Source of the DNA: Candidatus Kuenenia stuttgartensis
Lineage (GTDB): Bacteria > Planctomycetota > UBA11346
Assembly (NCBI GenBank): GCA_945876185.1
Contig: CAMCMZ010000029.1
Coordinates: 1-45,011 of the forward strand
Direction of reading: 5' to 3'
Length of the DNA stretch: 45,011 nucleotides
Positions within the stretch are counted from its first letter, which is position 1. Every line of letters starts with the position of its first letter. The translations under genes and the position numbers were made by a program. Below are positions 8,628-16,407 of the stretch, in pieces. The notes under the pieces are model-generated. The model was not told the DNA's origin, made no database searches, and saw nothing but the letters and a program-made list of their open reading frames with translations.

Positions 8628-9521
8628 ATGCGCCGTATGTCCAAGATCATGCTCGTCGCCGTGACCGTCATCCTTCTGGCCGGCTGCGAGCAGCAGCGCG
8701 CTAATTCCCCGGCCCCGACCGGCCGGATCATCGGCATCGCACCGATCCAGGTCGGCCCGTTGGGGGACGGCAATCCGACCGCCTCCACGCGTTGGCCTGA
8801 CCGTCTGGCCGAGCGCTTCGCCGCGTCGGCACGCAAGGCCGAGGTCGGCCTTCAACTTGGTGGTCTGGCGGGTGTACCGGCAGCCGGCGATCCGGCCTGG
8901 GATGCCGTGCCGCCGCCGCAACTGCCGGCCGGAGTCGCTGCTGTGGCGCTCATCACCATCACCGACCTGCGCCGCCTCGGTGACGGTATCGACCGCGCCC
9001 AGGCAGTGCAGGACTGGCGTTCCGCCGCCAAACTGGTCATCCGCGATCGTAGCGGAAAAGTCGTGTATCAGGCGACGGCCCCTGGCGAGGCGGGCTTCGC
9101 GCCCTCGCCGAAATTGATGGGGCCGGACGAGCAGCCTGCGTCGTTCGCCGCCTACGAGGCCTGCTCCGAAGTGTTAGCTCGCTTCCTGAAATCGCTCGCG
9201 CTGCGGTCCCAGGGGCCGGATTCCGGCTGGACCACCCCACCGCCGGTCGCCCCGATCCTCGTCGCTCCGGCGGCAGCGAAGACGGTGTCCCAGGTCATCG
9301 AGTCCGATCCGCCCGGCGCGGATGTGCTGGTTGATGGAAAATTCCGGGGCAACACGCCGCTGACCATCGAGCTGCCGGCGCAGGAGGTGAAACTTCGCAT
9401 CGAACTGTCTGGCCGCCAGGCGTGGGAGCGCACGGTCGTGCCGGCGGCGGACCTGCGCCTGCGGCCGCTGCTCCAGCCGGTTGCGCCGATCCCGCCGACC
9501 CCACCGACTCCGGCACCCTGA
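8628..9521 (+). CDS. PEGA-domain lipoprotein
   Basis: This 297-residue lipoprotein starts with a signal peptide, MRRMSKIMLVAVTVILLAGC, in which LLAGC is the lipobox and Cys20 the lipidated residue. The middle has no family I recognise. The C-terminal part, from about VIESDPPGADVLVDGKFRGNT through LKIELSG-like strands, is a PEGA domain, a surface-associated beta fold. The protein ends in a Pro-rich tail (PIPPTPPTPAP). The ATG at 8628 is chosen because it opens the signal peptide; ATG 8637 is possible. The stop is 10 bases before bshA, so the two may be co-transcribed. It is probably anchored at the outer or inner membrane facing the periplasm. Confidence 0.75.
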   Translation: MRRMSKIMLVAVTVILLAGCEQQRANSPAPTGRIIGIAPIQVGPLGDGNPTASTRWPDRLAERFAASARKAEVGLQLGGLAGVPAAGDPAWDAVPPPQLPAGVAAVALITITDLRRLGDGIDRAQAVQDWRSAAKLVIRDRSGKVVYQATAPGEAGFAPSPKLMGPDEQPASFAAYEACSEVLARFLKSLALRSQGPDSGWTTPPPVAPILVAPAAAKTVSQVIESDPPGADVLVDGKFRGNTPLTIELPAQEVKLRIELSGRQAWERTVVPAADLRLRPLLQPVAPIPPTPPTPAP

Positions 9522-9531
9522 GCGAACCACC

Positions 9532-10680
9532 ATGCGCATCGCCGTCGTCTGCTACCCCACCTACGGCGGCTCCGGCGTGGTCGCGACCGAACTCGCCATC
9601 GCCCTCGCCGAGCGCGGCCACGACATGCACGTGGTCAGCTACGAGATGCCGTTCCGCCTGGGAAAACCCATGCCGAACTTGCGTTTTCACGCGGTCGCGG
9701 TGGGCGAGTACCCGCTCTTCCGGCATCCGCCCTACACTCTCAACCTGACCAACAAATTGATCGAAGTAGTCGAGGAGCACGGCGTCGAGATCATCCACAC
9801 CCACTACGCCATCCCGCACGCGGCGGCCGCCTGGCAGGCGCGCGAGGTGCTGCGCGAATGCGGCCGCAAGGATCGCGGCGGCCAGGCGGTGCGCCTGGCT
9901 TGCACCCTGCACGGCACCGACATCACCCTGGTCGGGCGCGAACGCGGCTTCTACGAACTGACGCGATTTTCCATCCGCCGGCAGGACCTCGTCACCGTGC
10001 CCTCAGCCTGGCTGGCCGACGAAACCGCGACCCACTTCCACACCCCGCGCGAGGGCATCCAGGTCATCCCCAACTTTGTCGACACCGTGCGCTTCAGCCC
10101 GGTCGCGGATCCGACCCAGGCGGAATGGCGCAAGACCCTGGCCCCGCCCGACTGGAAGGTCCTGACCCACATTTCGAACTTCCGCCCCGTAAAAAGGCTG
10201 GAGGAAGTCGTCGGCGCGTTCGCGGTGCTGCGCCGGCGCATGAAGGCGGTGCTGGTGCTGGTCGGTGACGGGCCGGAGTTGCCGAAAGCAGAGCAGATCG
10301 CGCGCGACCTGGGCATCCGTGACGACCTGCGCATCCTCGGCCAACAGCGCCCGGAGCCGGTCCTCCAGGCCAGCGATCTGTTCCTCATGCCCAGCCGCAG
10401 CGAATCGTTCGGCCTCGCCGCGTTGGAAGCCATGGCCTGCGGCGTGCCGGTGCTCGGCTACTTCGCCGGCGGCCTGCCCGAGGTGGTCGAGGACGGCGTC
10501 AGCGGCCTGCTCTGCCCCGAGGGCAGCGATATCTGCCTGGGCTCGCTCGCCGCGAACCTGCTGGAAAACACAGAACGCTATGCCGCCATGCGGCGGGCGG
10601 CGCGCGAACGCGCCCTGCGCTTCGCGCCCGCGCCGATCGTCGACGCGTATGAGAAATCACTCGCCGCGCTGCTGTCGTAG
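9532..10680 (+). CDS. bshA: BshA-like GT4 glycosyltransferase (N-acetyl-alpha-D-glucosaminyl L-malate synthase)
   Basis: BshA joins GlcNAc from UDP-GlcNAc to L-malate, the first step of bacillithiol synthesis. The 382-residue protein is a GT4 glycosyltransferase. It has the BshA signature near the N-terminus, CYPTYGGSGVVATELAIALAERGHD, and TLHGTDITLVG, which distinguishes BshA from generic GT4 enzymes. The C-terminal donor-site block is PSRSESFGLAALEAMACGVPV. The ATG at 9532 is the start; the upstream extension is out of character. No bshB or bshC is in the window, so the pathway is inferred from this gene alone. The next gene is convergent, across a repeat-rich gap. Confidence 0.85.
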   Translation: MRIAVVCYPTYGGSGVVATELAIALAERGHDMHVVSYEMPFRLGKPMPNLRFHAVAVGEYPLFRHPPYTLNLTNKLIEVVEEHGVEIIHTHYAIPHAAAAWQAREVLRECGRKDRGGQAVRLACTLHGTDITLVGRERGFYELTRFSIRRQDLVTVPSAWLADETATHFHTPREGIQVIPNFVDTVRFSPVADPTQAEWRKTLAPPDWKVLTHISNFRPVKRLEEVVGAFAVLRRRMKAVLVLVGDGPELPKAEQIARDLGIRDDLRILGQQRPEPVLQASDLFLMPSRSESFGLAALEAMACGVPVLGYFAGGLPEVVEDGVSGLLCPEGSDICLGSLAANLLENTERYAAMRRAARERALRFAPAPIVDAYEKSLAALLS

Positions 10681-10961
10681 CCTTCCTCATGCCGTAGCCG
10701 CCTCAGGACCCCGGATCCACAGGAATCGGACCTGCAACCAGAGCGTCATATTTCAGTCGTCCCTACGGGACTAATACCGATTCCCGATTTACCCTAAATC
10801 TCGCAAAAGAGCTCCGCGTTTTTCAACAAGCCGGCACGGGAAAAAGGGTTGGTGAAGTTTCCGCCGGCACCCATCGGGTGAGGAGATCAGATCGGCCTTC
10901 CCCGCTTCGAGCGCCAATCACACCGACCATCATCGATACCGCCACACCAACAATTTCCTGC
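10681..10961. other. Intergenic stretch without a recognisable gene
   Basis: This is the first half of the 512-bp gap between convergent bshA and the DUF349 gene. It contains a lone CGTCCCTACGGGACT module at 10759-10773, which matches the module repeated at 11116 and 11170. Local base composition is more AT-rich around 10775-10815. I see no gene, RNA or clear terminator here. Confidence 0.5.
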
Positions 10962-11063
10962 AAAAATCGCAAGAGTGCCCCAGATGCAAGGCGGGAGGAA
11001 GGAGTGTGGCAGCGCCACATGACTGACGACCAACGCAGCAGGTGGGGCGCTTTTGCGATTTTT
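10962..11063 (+). repeat. Palindromic repeat family 1, copy C (102 bp, lacks inner module)
   Basis: The terminal arms are 10962-10982 and 11043-11063. The subterminal parts (GATGCAAGGCGGGAGGAAGG on the left, GACGACCAACGCAGCAGG on the right) match copy A. The roughly 100-base inner module bounded by GTCAGGACGGG and CCCGTCCTGAC in copies A and B is absent. Like the other two copies, it lies between convergent genes. Confidence 0.85.
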
Positions 11064-11072
11064 AGGTTTACA

Positions 11073-11216
11073 TCCCGGGGTTGAAACCGGTTGAAACCCC
11101 GGGCTACCATCATCCCGTCCCTACGGGACGGCAGTGGCGTAAGTCATGGCCAATATCGAGAGATAAATGCGTCCCGTAGGGACGCAGCGAGGTTAGCCCG
11201 GGGTTTCAACCCCGGG
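11073..11216. repeat. Long inverted repeat of CCCGGGGTT and CGTCCCTACGGGACG modules
   Basis: The outer arms are TTGAAACCCCGGGCT at 11091-11105 and AGCCCGGGGTTTCAA at 11195-11209. Inside are two palindromic modules, CGTCCCTACGGGACG at 11116-11130 and CGTCCCGTAGGGACG at 11170-11184. An extra CCCGGGGTTGAAACC lies at 11074-11088. The two halves are inverted copies around a centre near 11150. The right arm overlaps the 3' end of the DUF349 gene and contains its stop codon. Confidence 0.85.
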
Positions 11217-13754
11217 GGTGGCCGACCCGCCGCTCGCGGCGATCGGCATGGCCGAGGCCGCCGTGCGATCCTTGAGGATCCGGTCGCAGCCGGCGCGGAA
11301 TCGGCGGTCGAGGTCTTCCGCCTGCTCGCGCGGCACGAAACCGATGTCCTTCCACTTCTTCTGCATCTCGCGCACGTCCTCCTTGAACCAGCGCGCGTTC
11401 TCGTTCGCCGCCAGCTGCTCGACCTCGGTGATGAGGGCGAGCTTCTTCTCCAGGTTGGCTTTTTCCTCGGCGGCGCGCTTTTCCGTGTGGCCCTTCACGG
11501 TGGCGTAGAGCGCAGCGCAGGCGGCGCGCCAGCGCACGGCCACCGCGTCGATCTCCTGCTTCGGCACGTAGCCGATGGTCTTGAACTTCTCCTGCAGGTC
11601 GCGGATGCGGCGCAGCACGTCGGCATCGGTGAGCAGGCCATTGGCCTTGGCTGCGGCCGCGTCCTTTGCGAATTGCTCGGCTTCGCTGCAAAGCGCCAGC
11701 TTGGTCTTGAGGTTGTCTTCCAGGCTGGCGTTGAACTGGGCGCGTTCCTCTCGAAGTTTGCCATAGAAGTGGTCGCCCACGGCGCGGAATCGTTTCCAGA
11801 CCTCGTCGTCGCGTTCGCGCGGGATCGGCCCGACCGCCTTCCATTCCTCCTGGATGGCCTTGAAGCGATCCGCGGCTGCCCGCTTGGCTTGCAGATCCGC
11901 GACGCTGCCGGCGAGCCCGATCGGGCCGCGCTGGGCCAGCGCCTCAGCCTCGGTCAGCAGGGCGAGTTTGCGTTCCAGGTTGGCGGCGCGGGAGGCGTCC
12001 TGTTCCGCGAACCATGGCTTCAGCCGGTCGTATTGGCGATCGCACACCGTCTTGAATCGCAACCATTCCGCCTGCGCTTTCGCGCGCGGGAGGGGGCCGA
12101 CCTGCTTCCATGCGGCTTGGATGCGCTTGAGTTCCTTGAGCACCGTGGGCAGCTCGGTCACGGCATCCAGGGCCTCGGCGGCGGCGATCAGTTCGCCGGC
12201 CTTGGCGAGGTTCCCGAAGCGCTCCCAGTCCTCGGCCTCGTTCAGGGCCTTGATCGGTTCGAAGCCCTGGTCACAGGCCTTCTGGAAACGGGCCTTGAGC
12301 GTCTGGAGCAGATCCGGCCGCACCGGGCCGACGCTGCGCCACGCCGCCTGCAGTTCCTTGAGCCGGTTGGCGCGCGCGCGCAGCGCCTCGTCGCCTGCGG
12401 CCGGGGCCTTGACCACGATCTCAGCCTCGACCGTGATTTTTTCCAAGGTTTCCAGGCGTTCGCGGGTCGCGACCTGGCGTTGTTCGCGCGCTTCCTTGCC
12501 CTGGTTCTTGAAGCGGTTGTAGACGTCGAGGAAGTGCATGCGCAGCGGGTGCTGTGGCGGCAGATCCTGGGCCGCCTTCGACCAGCGTTTGTGCAGGACC
12601 TGGAACTTGTACCGGCTGTCGCGGTGGTTGTCGGCGGTCAGCACGGCGTCGGCTTCGGCATTGATCGCGTCGAGTTCCGCCTGAATGGCCGGATCGAGCG
12701 TTCGTTCGCTGACCGGTACCGGTGGCGGCACGAGCCGGTCGAGTTGGGCCGTGAACTCGGCCTCCAGGCCAGCGCGATCGGCCTCGGGTGCGGCGGGCGC
12801 ATCCTGCCAGCGTCGGCGCAGCGTGGCGACTTGGATCGCGATTTGGTCCGCGCCAGCGGCTGCAATTCCGGTCGCTTCCGTGATCAGCGCGCGGCGCGCA
12901 GCCCGGGCGGTTGCGACCGCTTCCTGGGCCTGCTCGCGGCGATGCCGGTAGTCCGCCAGGGCCTTGGCGATGCGCGCCTCCAGCGGAGCGGTGGTGTCGT
13001 CACCGGGCAGGTCGGCGTAGGTCGTGGCGAGCGTCGCCACGGCAGCATCAAGTTCCGCCAGTTCGGCGTCACCGCGCTGCCAATCCGTGCACACCGCCAG
13101 GCGGATCGCGCGCTCGGTGAGGGCCTGGATCTCGCTGCGGCGGACCCGTCGGCGCGATTCAGTGGACGGCCCTTCCTGGTTGCGTTCAAGTTCGCTCAAC
13201 CGGGCCTCGGCAGCCTGGCGGACTTCGGCATGCTTGGCCTTGCGCGCCACGTCCTTCAGGGTTCCGCGCCGGTCGATCCTGCCGACGGCCGCACGGCCGA
13301 CCGTGCCGCTGGCATCTTGCACCGCGACCATGGTGAGGAGCCCGTCGCTGGGTTCCTTGGCCGCGACCAAGCGGTCAAAAGCTGCGCTGCGCACCGCCGC
13401 ATCCGCCGCATGCAGGCTGAGTTCGGCCAGCGATTTCGCATCGGCGACGATCTCCAGCAGATCCGCGCACTGGCTCAAGGGCTTGACCCTCAGCTCGCGG
13501 TCGGCGCAGGCGGACAGACGTTCGCGTGCGACACGCTGGACGTTGTCATCACTGGCCTTGAGCAGCGGGCGCAATTCAGCCGGAATGCCGATCTTGTTCG
13601 CCGCCGCGAGGCGCACCCGCGCGTCGGCGTCGGTGCGCGCGACCTCGGCGAGGACCGCGTCACGGCCCTCCGCGATGTCATTGACCGCCTGCAACCGCAC
13701 GGCGGCGTCGGGGTGCTTGAGCTTCGGACGAAACCAGGAGGTGAAGAATCCCAC
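11193..13754 (-). CDS. HEAT-like / multi-DUF349 domain protein
   Basis: This 853-residue cytoplasmic protein has two parts. Residues about 10-160 look like HEAT-type repeats (VRLQAVNDIAEG, VRLAAANKIG). From about 380 to 830 there are some six DUF349 repeats, recognised by the recurrent pattern W-K-x-[IV]-G-x-[VI]-P (AAWKQVGPLPRAKA, EEWKAVGPIPRERD, EKFKTIGYVPKQE, KKWKDIGFVPREQ), each in a coiled, charge-rich helical context. The function of DUF349 is unknown to me. The start is GTG at 13754 with GGAG upstream. The last codons (TPGVETPG and the TAA at 11193-11195) come from the adjacent inverted repeat, so the original C-terminus may have been altered. Confidence 0.85.
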   Translation of the reverse strand: MGFFTSWFRPKLKHPDAAVRLQAVNDIAEGRDAVLAEVARTDADARVRLAAANKIGIPAELRPLLKASDDNVQRVARERLSACADRELRVKPLSQCADLLEIVADAKSLAELSLHAADAAVRSAAFDRLVAAKEPSDGLLTMVAVQDASGTVGRAAVGRIDRRGTLKDVARKAKHAEVRQAAEARLSELERNQEGPSTESRRRVRRSEIQALTERAIRLAVCTDWQRGDAELAELDAAVATLATTYADLPGDDTTAPLEARIAKALADYRHRREQAQEAVATARAARRALITEATGIAAAGADQIAIQVATLRRRWQDAPAAPEADRAGLEAEFTAQLDRLVPPPVPVSERTLDPAIQAELDAINAEADAVLTADNHRDSRYKFQVLHKRWSKAAQDLPPQHPLRMHFLDVYNRFKNQGKEAREQRQVATRERLETLEKITVEAEIVVKAPAAGDEALRARANRLKELQAAWRSVGPVRPDLLQTLKARFQKACDQGFEPIKALNEAEDWERFGNLAKAGELIAAAEALDAVTELPTVLKELKRIQAAWKQVGPLPRAKAQAEWLRFKTVCDRQYDRLKPWFAEQDASRAANLERKLALLTEAEALAQRGPIGLAGSVADLQAKRAAADRFKAIQEEWKAVGPIPRERDDEVWKRFRAVGDHFYGKLREERAQFNASLEDNLKTKLALCSEAEQFAKDAAAAKANGLLTDADVLRRIRDLQEKFKTIGYVPKQEIDAVAVRWRAACAALYATVKGHTEKRAAEEKANLEKKLALITEVEQLAANENARWFKEDVREMQKKWKDIGFVPREQAEDLDRRFRAGCDRILKDRTAASAMPIAASGGSATPGVETPG

Positions 13755-13803
13755 GGTGTAAAACTCCGGCCGGTGCTGAGGTTTCCGGCGGGCGGCTCAT
13801 CCT

Positions 13804-13839
13804 GGGAACGGAAACGCCGGCTCAACCCTGAGCCGGCGT
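13804..13839 (-). terminator. Probable intrinsic terminator after the pilNOPQ-type operon
   Basis: A perfect 11-base stem (ACGCCGGCTCA with TGAGCCGGCGT, 13814-13839) has a four-base loop. On the minus strand it is followed by TTCCGTTCCC, a short and imperfect pyrimidine run. It lies 41 bases downstream of the secretin stop and upstream of the DUF349 start, where a terminator is expected. The weak U-tract lowers confidence. Confidence 0.5.
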
Positions 13840-13879
13840 CCGGAGTGGTTCGGAGCGAACAGCGAGTTGGCTGCGGCCG

Positions 13880-15607
13880 TTATTCGGGCTGGGCCGACTG
13901 CACCGGCGCCAGGACCGGCGCGACACCGCTCAGCTTGGAGCGCAGATCCTTGATCCGACGCTCGTATTCACTCTCTTCGCCCAGGGGGATGATGCGCGGA
14001 GTGATGAAGATGGTCAGGTTTCGCTGGTCGATGCTGTCGTTCTTCTTCTTGAACAGCCAGCCCAGCACCGGCAGGTCGCCGATCAGCGGCACTTTGTTGA
14101 TCTGCTCAGTGACGATGTTGCTGAGCAGGCCAGTGATCATGACCGTATTGCCGTCTTTAACCATGATCTGGACGGTAAGATTGGTCAGCGTCTCGTCGGG
14201 GAGGGTGATAACGCTGGCGTCCTTGCTGGTTGGATCAGCCTTGTTGGAAATCTGCTTCAGGGTCGCCTGGGAATTCTTGGCATCCAGTGCGATGCGGACG
14301 AAACCATCATTGGTAATGGTGGGGGTGACGCTGATCTTGATGCCGTCATTCACTGGGCTGGCGCTCGACTCCTTGAGGGTACGAGTGGCGATGCCATTTT
14401 CGGTCGTGACGGTTTCTTCCGCGAAGTGCAGTTTGCGCCCGATATCAATGAAGGCCAAGGTATTGTCGAGGGTGAGAACCTGGGGCGATTGGAGCACTTT
14501 GGTGCTCGAAAGAGTGGAGATGGCCTCGAAAACCGCGTTTACGGACGGGCGGGTCGAGTTGGTGGGAATACTCTGGTTTCCATTGCTGTCGGTTATCGGA
14601 CGAATCAGTTCTGCCGTTGCGGTCGGACTCGCAGCGAAGGGCCGGAAGGCGAATCCGAGGCGTCCGACGTTGGCCAGGTCGAAATTCATCGACACCGGAT
14701 CGAATCCGACCTTGCGCGCATCGCCGGTCGAGAAATCCACGAACTTCATCTCGATCAGCACCTGCTTGGGCCGGTTGTCGACCCGGGGCAGCATGGTGCG
14801 CAGGGTCTGGATGGTTTTGCGCGAGGCGCGGACCAGGACCTTGTTGCCAGTGGACAATGCTTGAGCGGTCTCGCCGGTCTTGAGGAAGGACCTGATATCT
14901 TCGACGATCTTGCCTCCGCCCCCTGATGCGCCACCTCCACCACCAGCAGGGGCAGCCCCACCTGCTGCGGGCGCGGCGCCACCTCCGCCTCCACCGGTAC
15001 CAGTGCTGGCGTAGTTGATGTCGAAGATCTCGGTCTCGAGGTCGAGTTGCACCTTGTCCAGGCTGATGACGCGGATGATTTTGTAGTCCTGCTCGATCCA
15101 AGCGTAGCCGGATGCTTTGACGATGACGTCCAGGGCCTCGCGCCAGGGCACGTCGTTGAGGGTCATGGTCAGGCGCTTCTTGGAATCGATGTCATCGCTG
15201 ATGACGATGTTCACTCCGGCCTGGCGCGCGAGGGCCTCCAGGATGACGATCAGGCGGGCGTCCTGGAACTCCATGCGCACGCGCGGAGGCCGGGTGAGTT
15301 CCCAGATACGGTCATTGCGCTTCTCGATCACCAGTTCGTACTTGCGTGCGATCTGCTCGACCGCTTCCTGCCAGGAGACGCTGGCCAGGCGCAAGGTGAC
15401 GCGCGGCTGTTCGGTCTCTTTGAGGTTGCACACCACGTTCACGCCCGAACGCCGGCTGATCCATTGCAGCACGGTCTCAAGCGGTTTGTCGCTGGTGTCG
15501 ATGCTCAGCGGCTGGGGATCGCCCGTGCCATCGGCGGCTGACACGCCGGCGGGGACGCCACCTCCGGCGACGAGGGCAAGGGTGAGCACGAGGTGGCGCA
15601 GTCGCAT
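13880..15607 (-). CDS. pilQ: Type IV pilus secretin (PilQ-like)
   Basis: PilQ forms the outer-membrane ring through which the pilus passes. The 575-residue precursor has a signal peptide (MRLRHLVLTLALVAGG... to about VSAADG). Two periplasmic STN/N0-N1-like repeats follow (LETVLQWISRRSGVNVVC, then VILEALARQAGVNIVISDDI). A long Gly/Ala linker around residues 200-235 comes next, then the secretin domain with STKVLQSPQVLTLDNTLAFI, NDGIKISVTPTI and the signature GLLSNIVTEQINKVPLIGDL plus LGWLFKKK. The start at 15607 is chosen for the signal peptide; the frame reads on to 15799, but that is not protein-like. It is the last gene of the cluster, 56 bases after the PilP-like gene. Confidence 0.88.
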   Translation of the reverse strand: MRLRHLVLTLALVAGGGVPAGVSAADGTGDPQPLSIDTSDKPLETVLQWISRRSGVNVVCNLKETEQPRVTLRLASVSWQEAVEQIARKYELVIEKRNDRIWELTRPPRVRMEFQDARLIVILEALARQAGVNIVISDDIDSKKRLTMTLNDVPWREALDVIVKASGYAWIEQDYKIIRVISLDKVQLDLETEIFDINYASTGTGGGGGGAAPAAGGAAPAGGGGGASGGGGKIVEDIRSFLKTGETAQALSTGNKVLVRASRKTIQTLRTMLPRVDNRPKQVLIEMKFVDFSTGDARKVGFDPVSMNFDLANVGRLGFAFRPFAASPTATAELIRPITDSNGNQSIPTNSTRPSVNAVFEAISTLSSTKVLQSPQVLTLDNTLAFIDIGRKLHFAEETVTTENGIATRTLKESSASPVNDGIKISVTPTITNDGFVRIALDAKNSQATLKQISNKADPTSKDASVITLPDETLTNLTVQIMVKDGNTVMITGLLSNIVTEQINKVPLIGDLPVLGWLFKKKNDSIDQRNLTIFITPRIIPLGEESEYERRIKDLRSKLSGVAPVLAPVQSAQPE

Positions 15608-15663
15608 GGGTTGGGCTCGCAGTCGGGTTGATCGGTTGGGGCTCAAGCGGGTCGGTTCTGGGG

Positions 15664-16407
15664 TCAATTCTGGGGACGGCTGGCGGCCGCGTTTTTGGCG
15701 CGCACGGCTTCGCCGACATAGGCCGGGAATTCGAAGCGTCGGTGCTTGATGTGCAGGCGGAAGACGACCTGGTCGGTGTCGATGTTGACCACCACGCAAT
15801 CCTTCACCCGGTCAGTGATGCCCACCGCCTTGGGCTCGCCCGCGATGATCGCCAACCGCTTACCGTTCTCGACCCACATGATGCCTTCGACCTGGATCGC
15901 CAGGGCGTCGAACTGGGCCTGGGCCTCTTGGCGGGTGAGCGCCTCGTCCGCCTGGGTGCGGTAGCCGGTGATGGTGGTGATGATCGGCGCGATTTCGGCA
16001 TGCGCGGCGTGTTTTTCCAGGGCCTTGAGAAGCAGATCGCCGGACCGGATCACATCGGCGAACTGCTGGCGCGCGAGTAATTGCGCAATCCGGCGTTCCT
16101 CGCTCTTGGCCCAGTCGATCGGCACGGCCTGTTCCGGACCCGAATTGGGATTACGGGGAATGCCGGTGGCAGGGTCGGTGTTTGCCGGCACCGCTTTGGC
16201 GGCGGCCTGGATGTCAAACTGGGCCTTCTTCACCGCCTCCTGATCGTAAAAGATGTCCTCGCGGCCGGGCTGCGGCTCGAAAACCCACTTTTCCTCGATC
16301 ACTAGGCGTTCGACCTCGGTCATGGTCGGTTCGCCGGCAGAAAGGTTGCCGGCGGTCGCCAGCAACGACGTTGCCGCCAGCGCCAGGGACGTGCGCGCGC
16401 GGATCAC
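15664..16407 (-). CDS. PilP-like periplasmic protein of the pilus cluster
   Basis: This 247-residue protein has an N-terminal signal peptide (TSLALAATSLLATAGNLSAG), a middle of charged helices, and a C-terminal beta-rich part with GITDRVKDCVVVNIDTDQ and VVFRLHIKHRRFEFP. Its place between pilO and pilQ is where PilP sits in other bacteria. PilP is a lipoprotein that links the inner-membrane PilN/O ring to the secretin. No lipobox is evident, and the sequence alone would not identify it, so the call rests on position and the C-terminal beta domain. It overlaps the pilO stop by four bases (ATGA), so it is surely in the same operon. Confidence 0.6.
   Translation of the reverse strand: MIRARTSLALAATSLLATAGNLSAGEPTMTEVERLVIEEKWVFEPQPGREDIFYDQEAVKKAQFDIQAAAKAVPANTDPATGIPRNPNSGPEQAVPIDWAKSEERRIAQLLARQQFADVIRSGDLLLKALEKHAAHAEIAPIITTITGYRTQADEALTRQEAQAQFDALAIQVEGIMWVENGKRLAIIAGEPKAVGITDRVKDCVVVNIDTDQVVFRLHIKHRRFEFPAYVGEAVRAKNAAASRPQN

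Noticed and set aside
11091-14864. Very long plus-strand open frame (over 1200 codons)
   Set aside because: It is antisense to the DUF349 and secretin genes, which have clear domain signatures; the frame is open only because of high GC codon bias.
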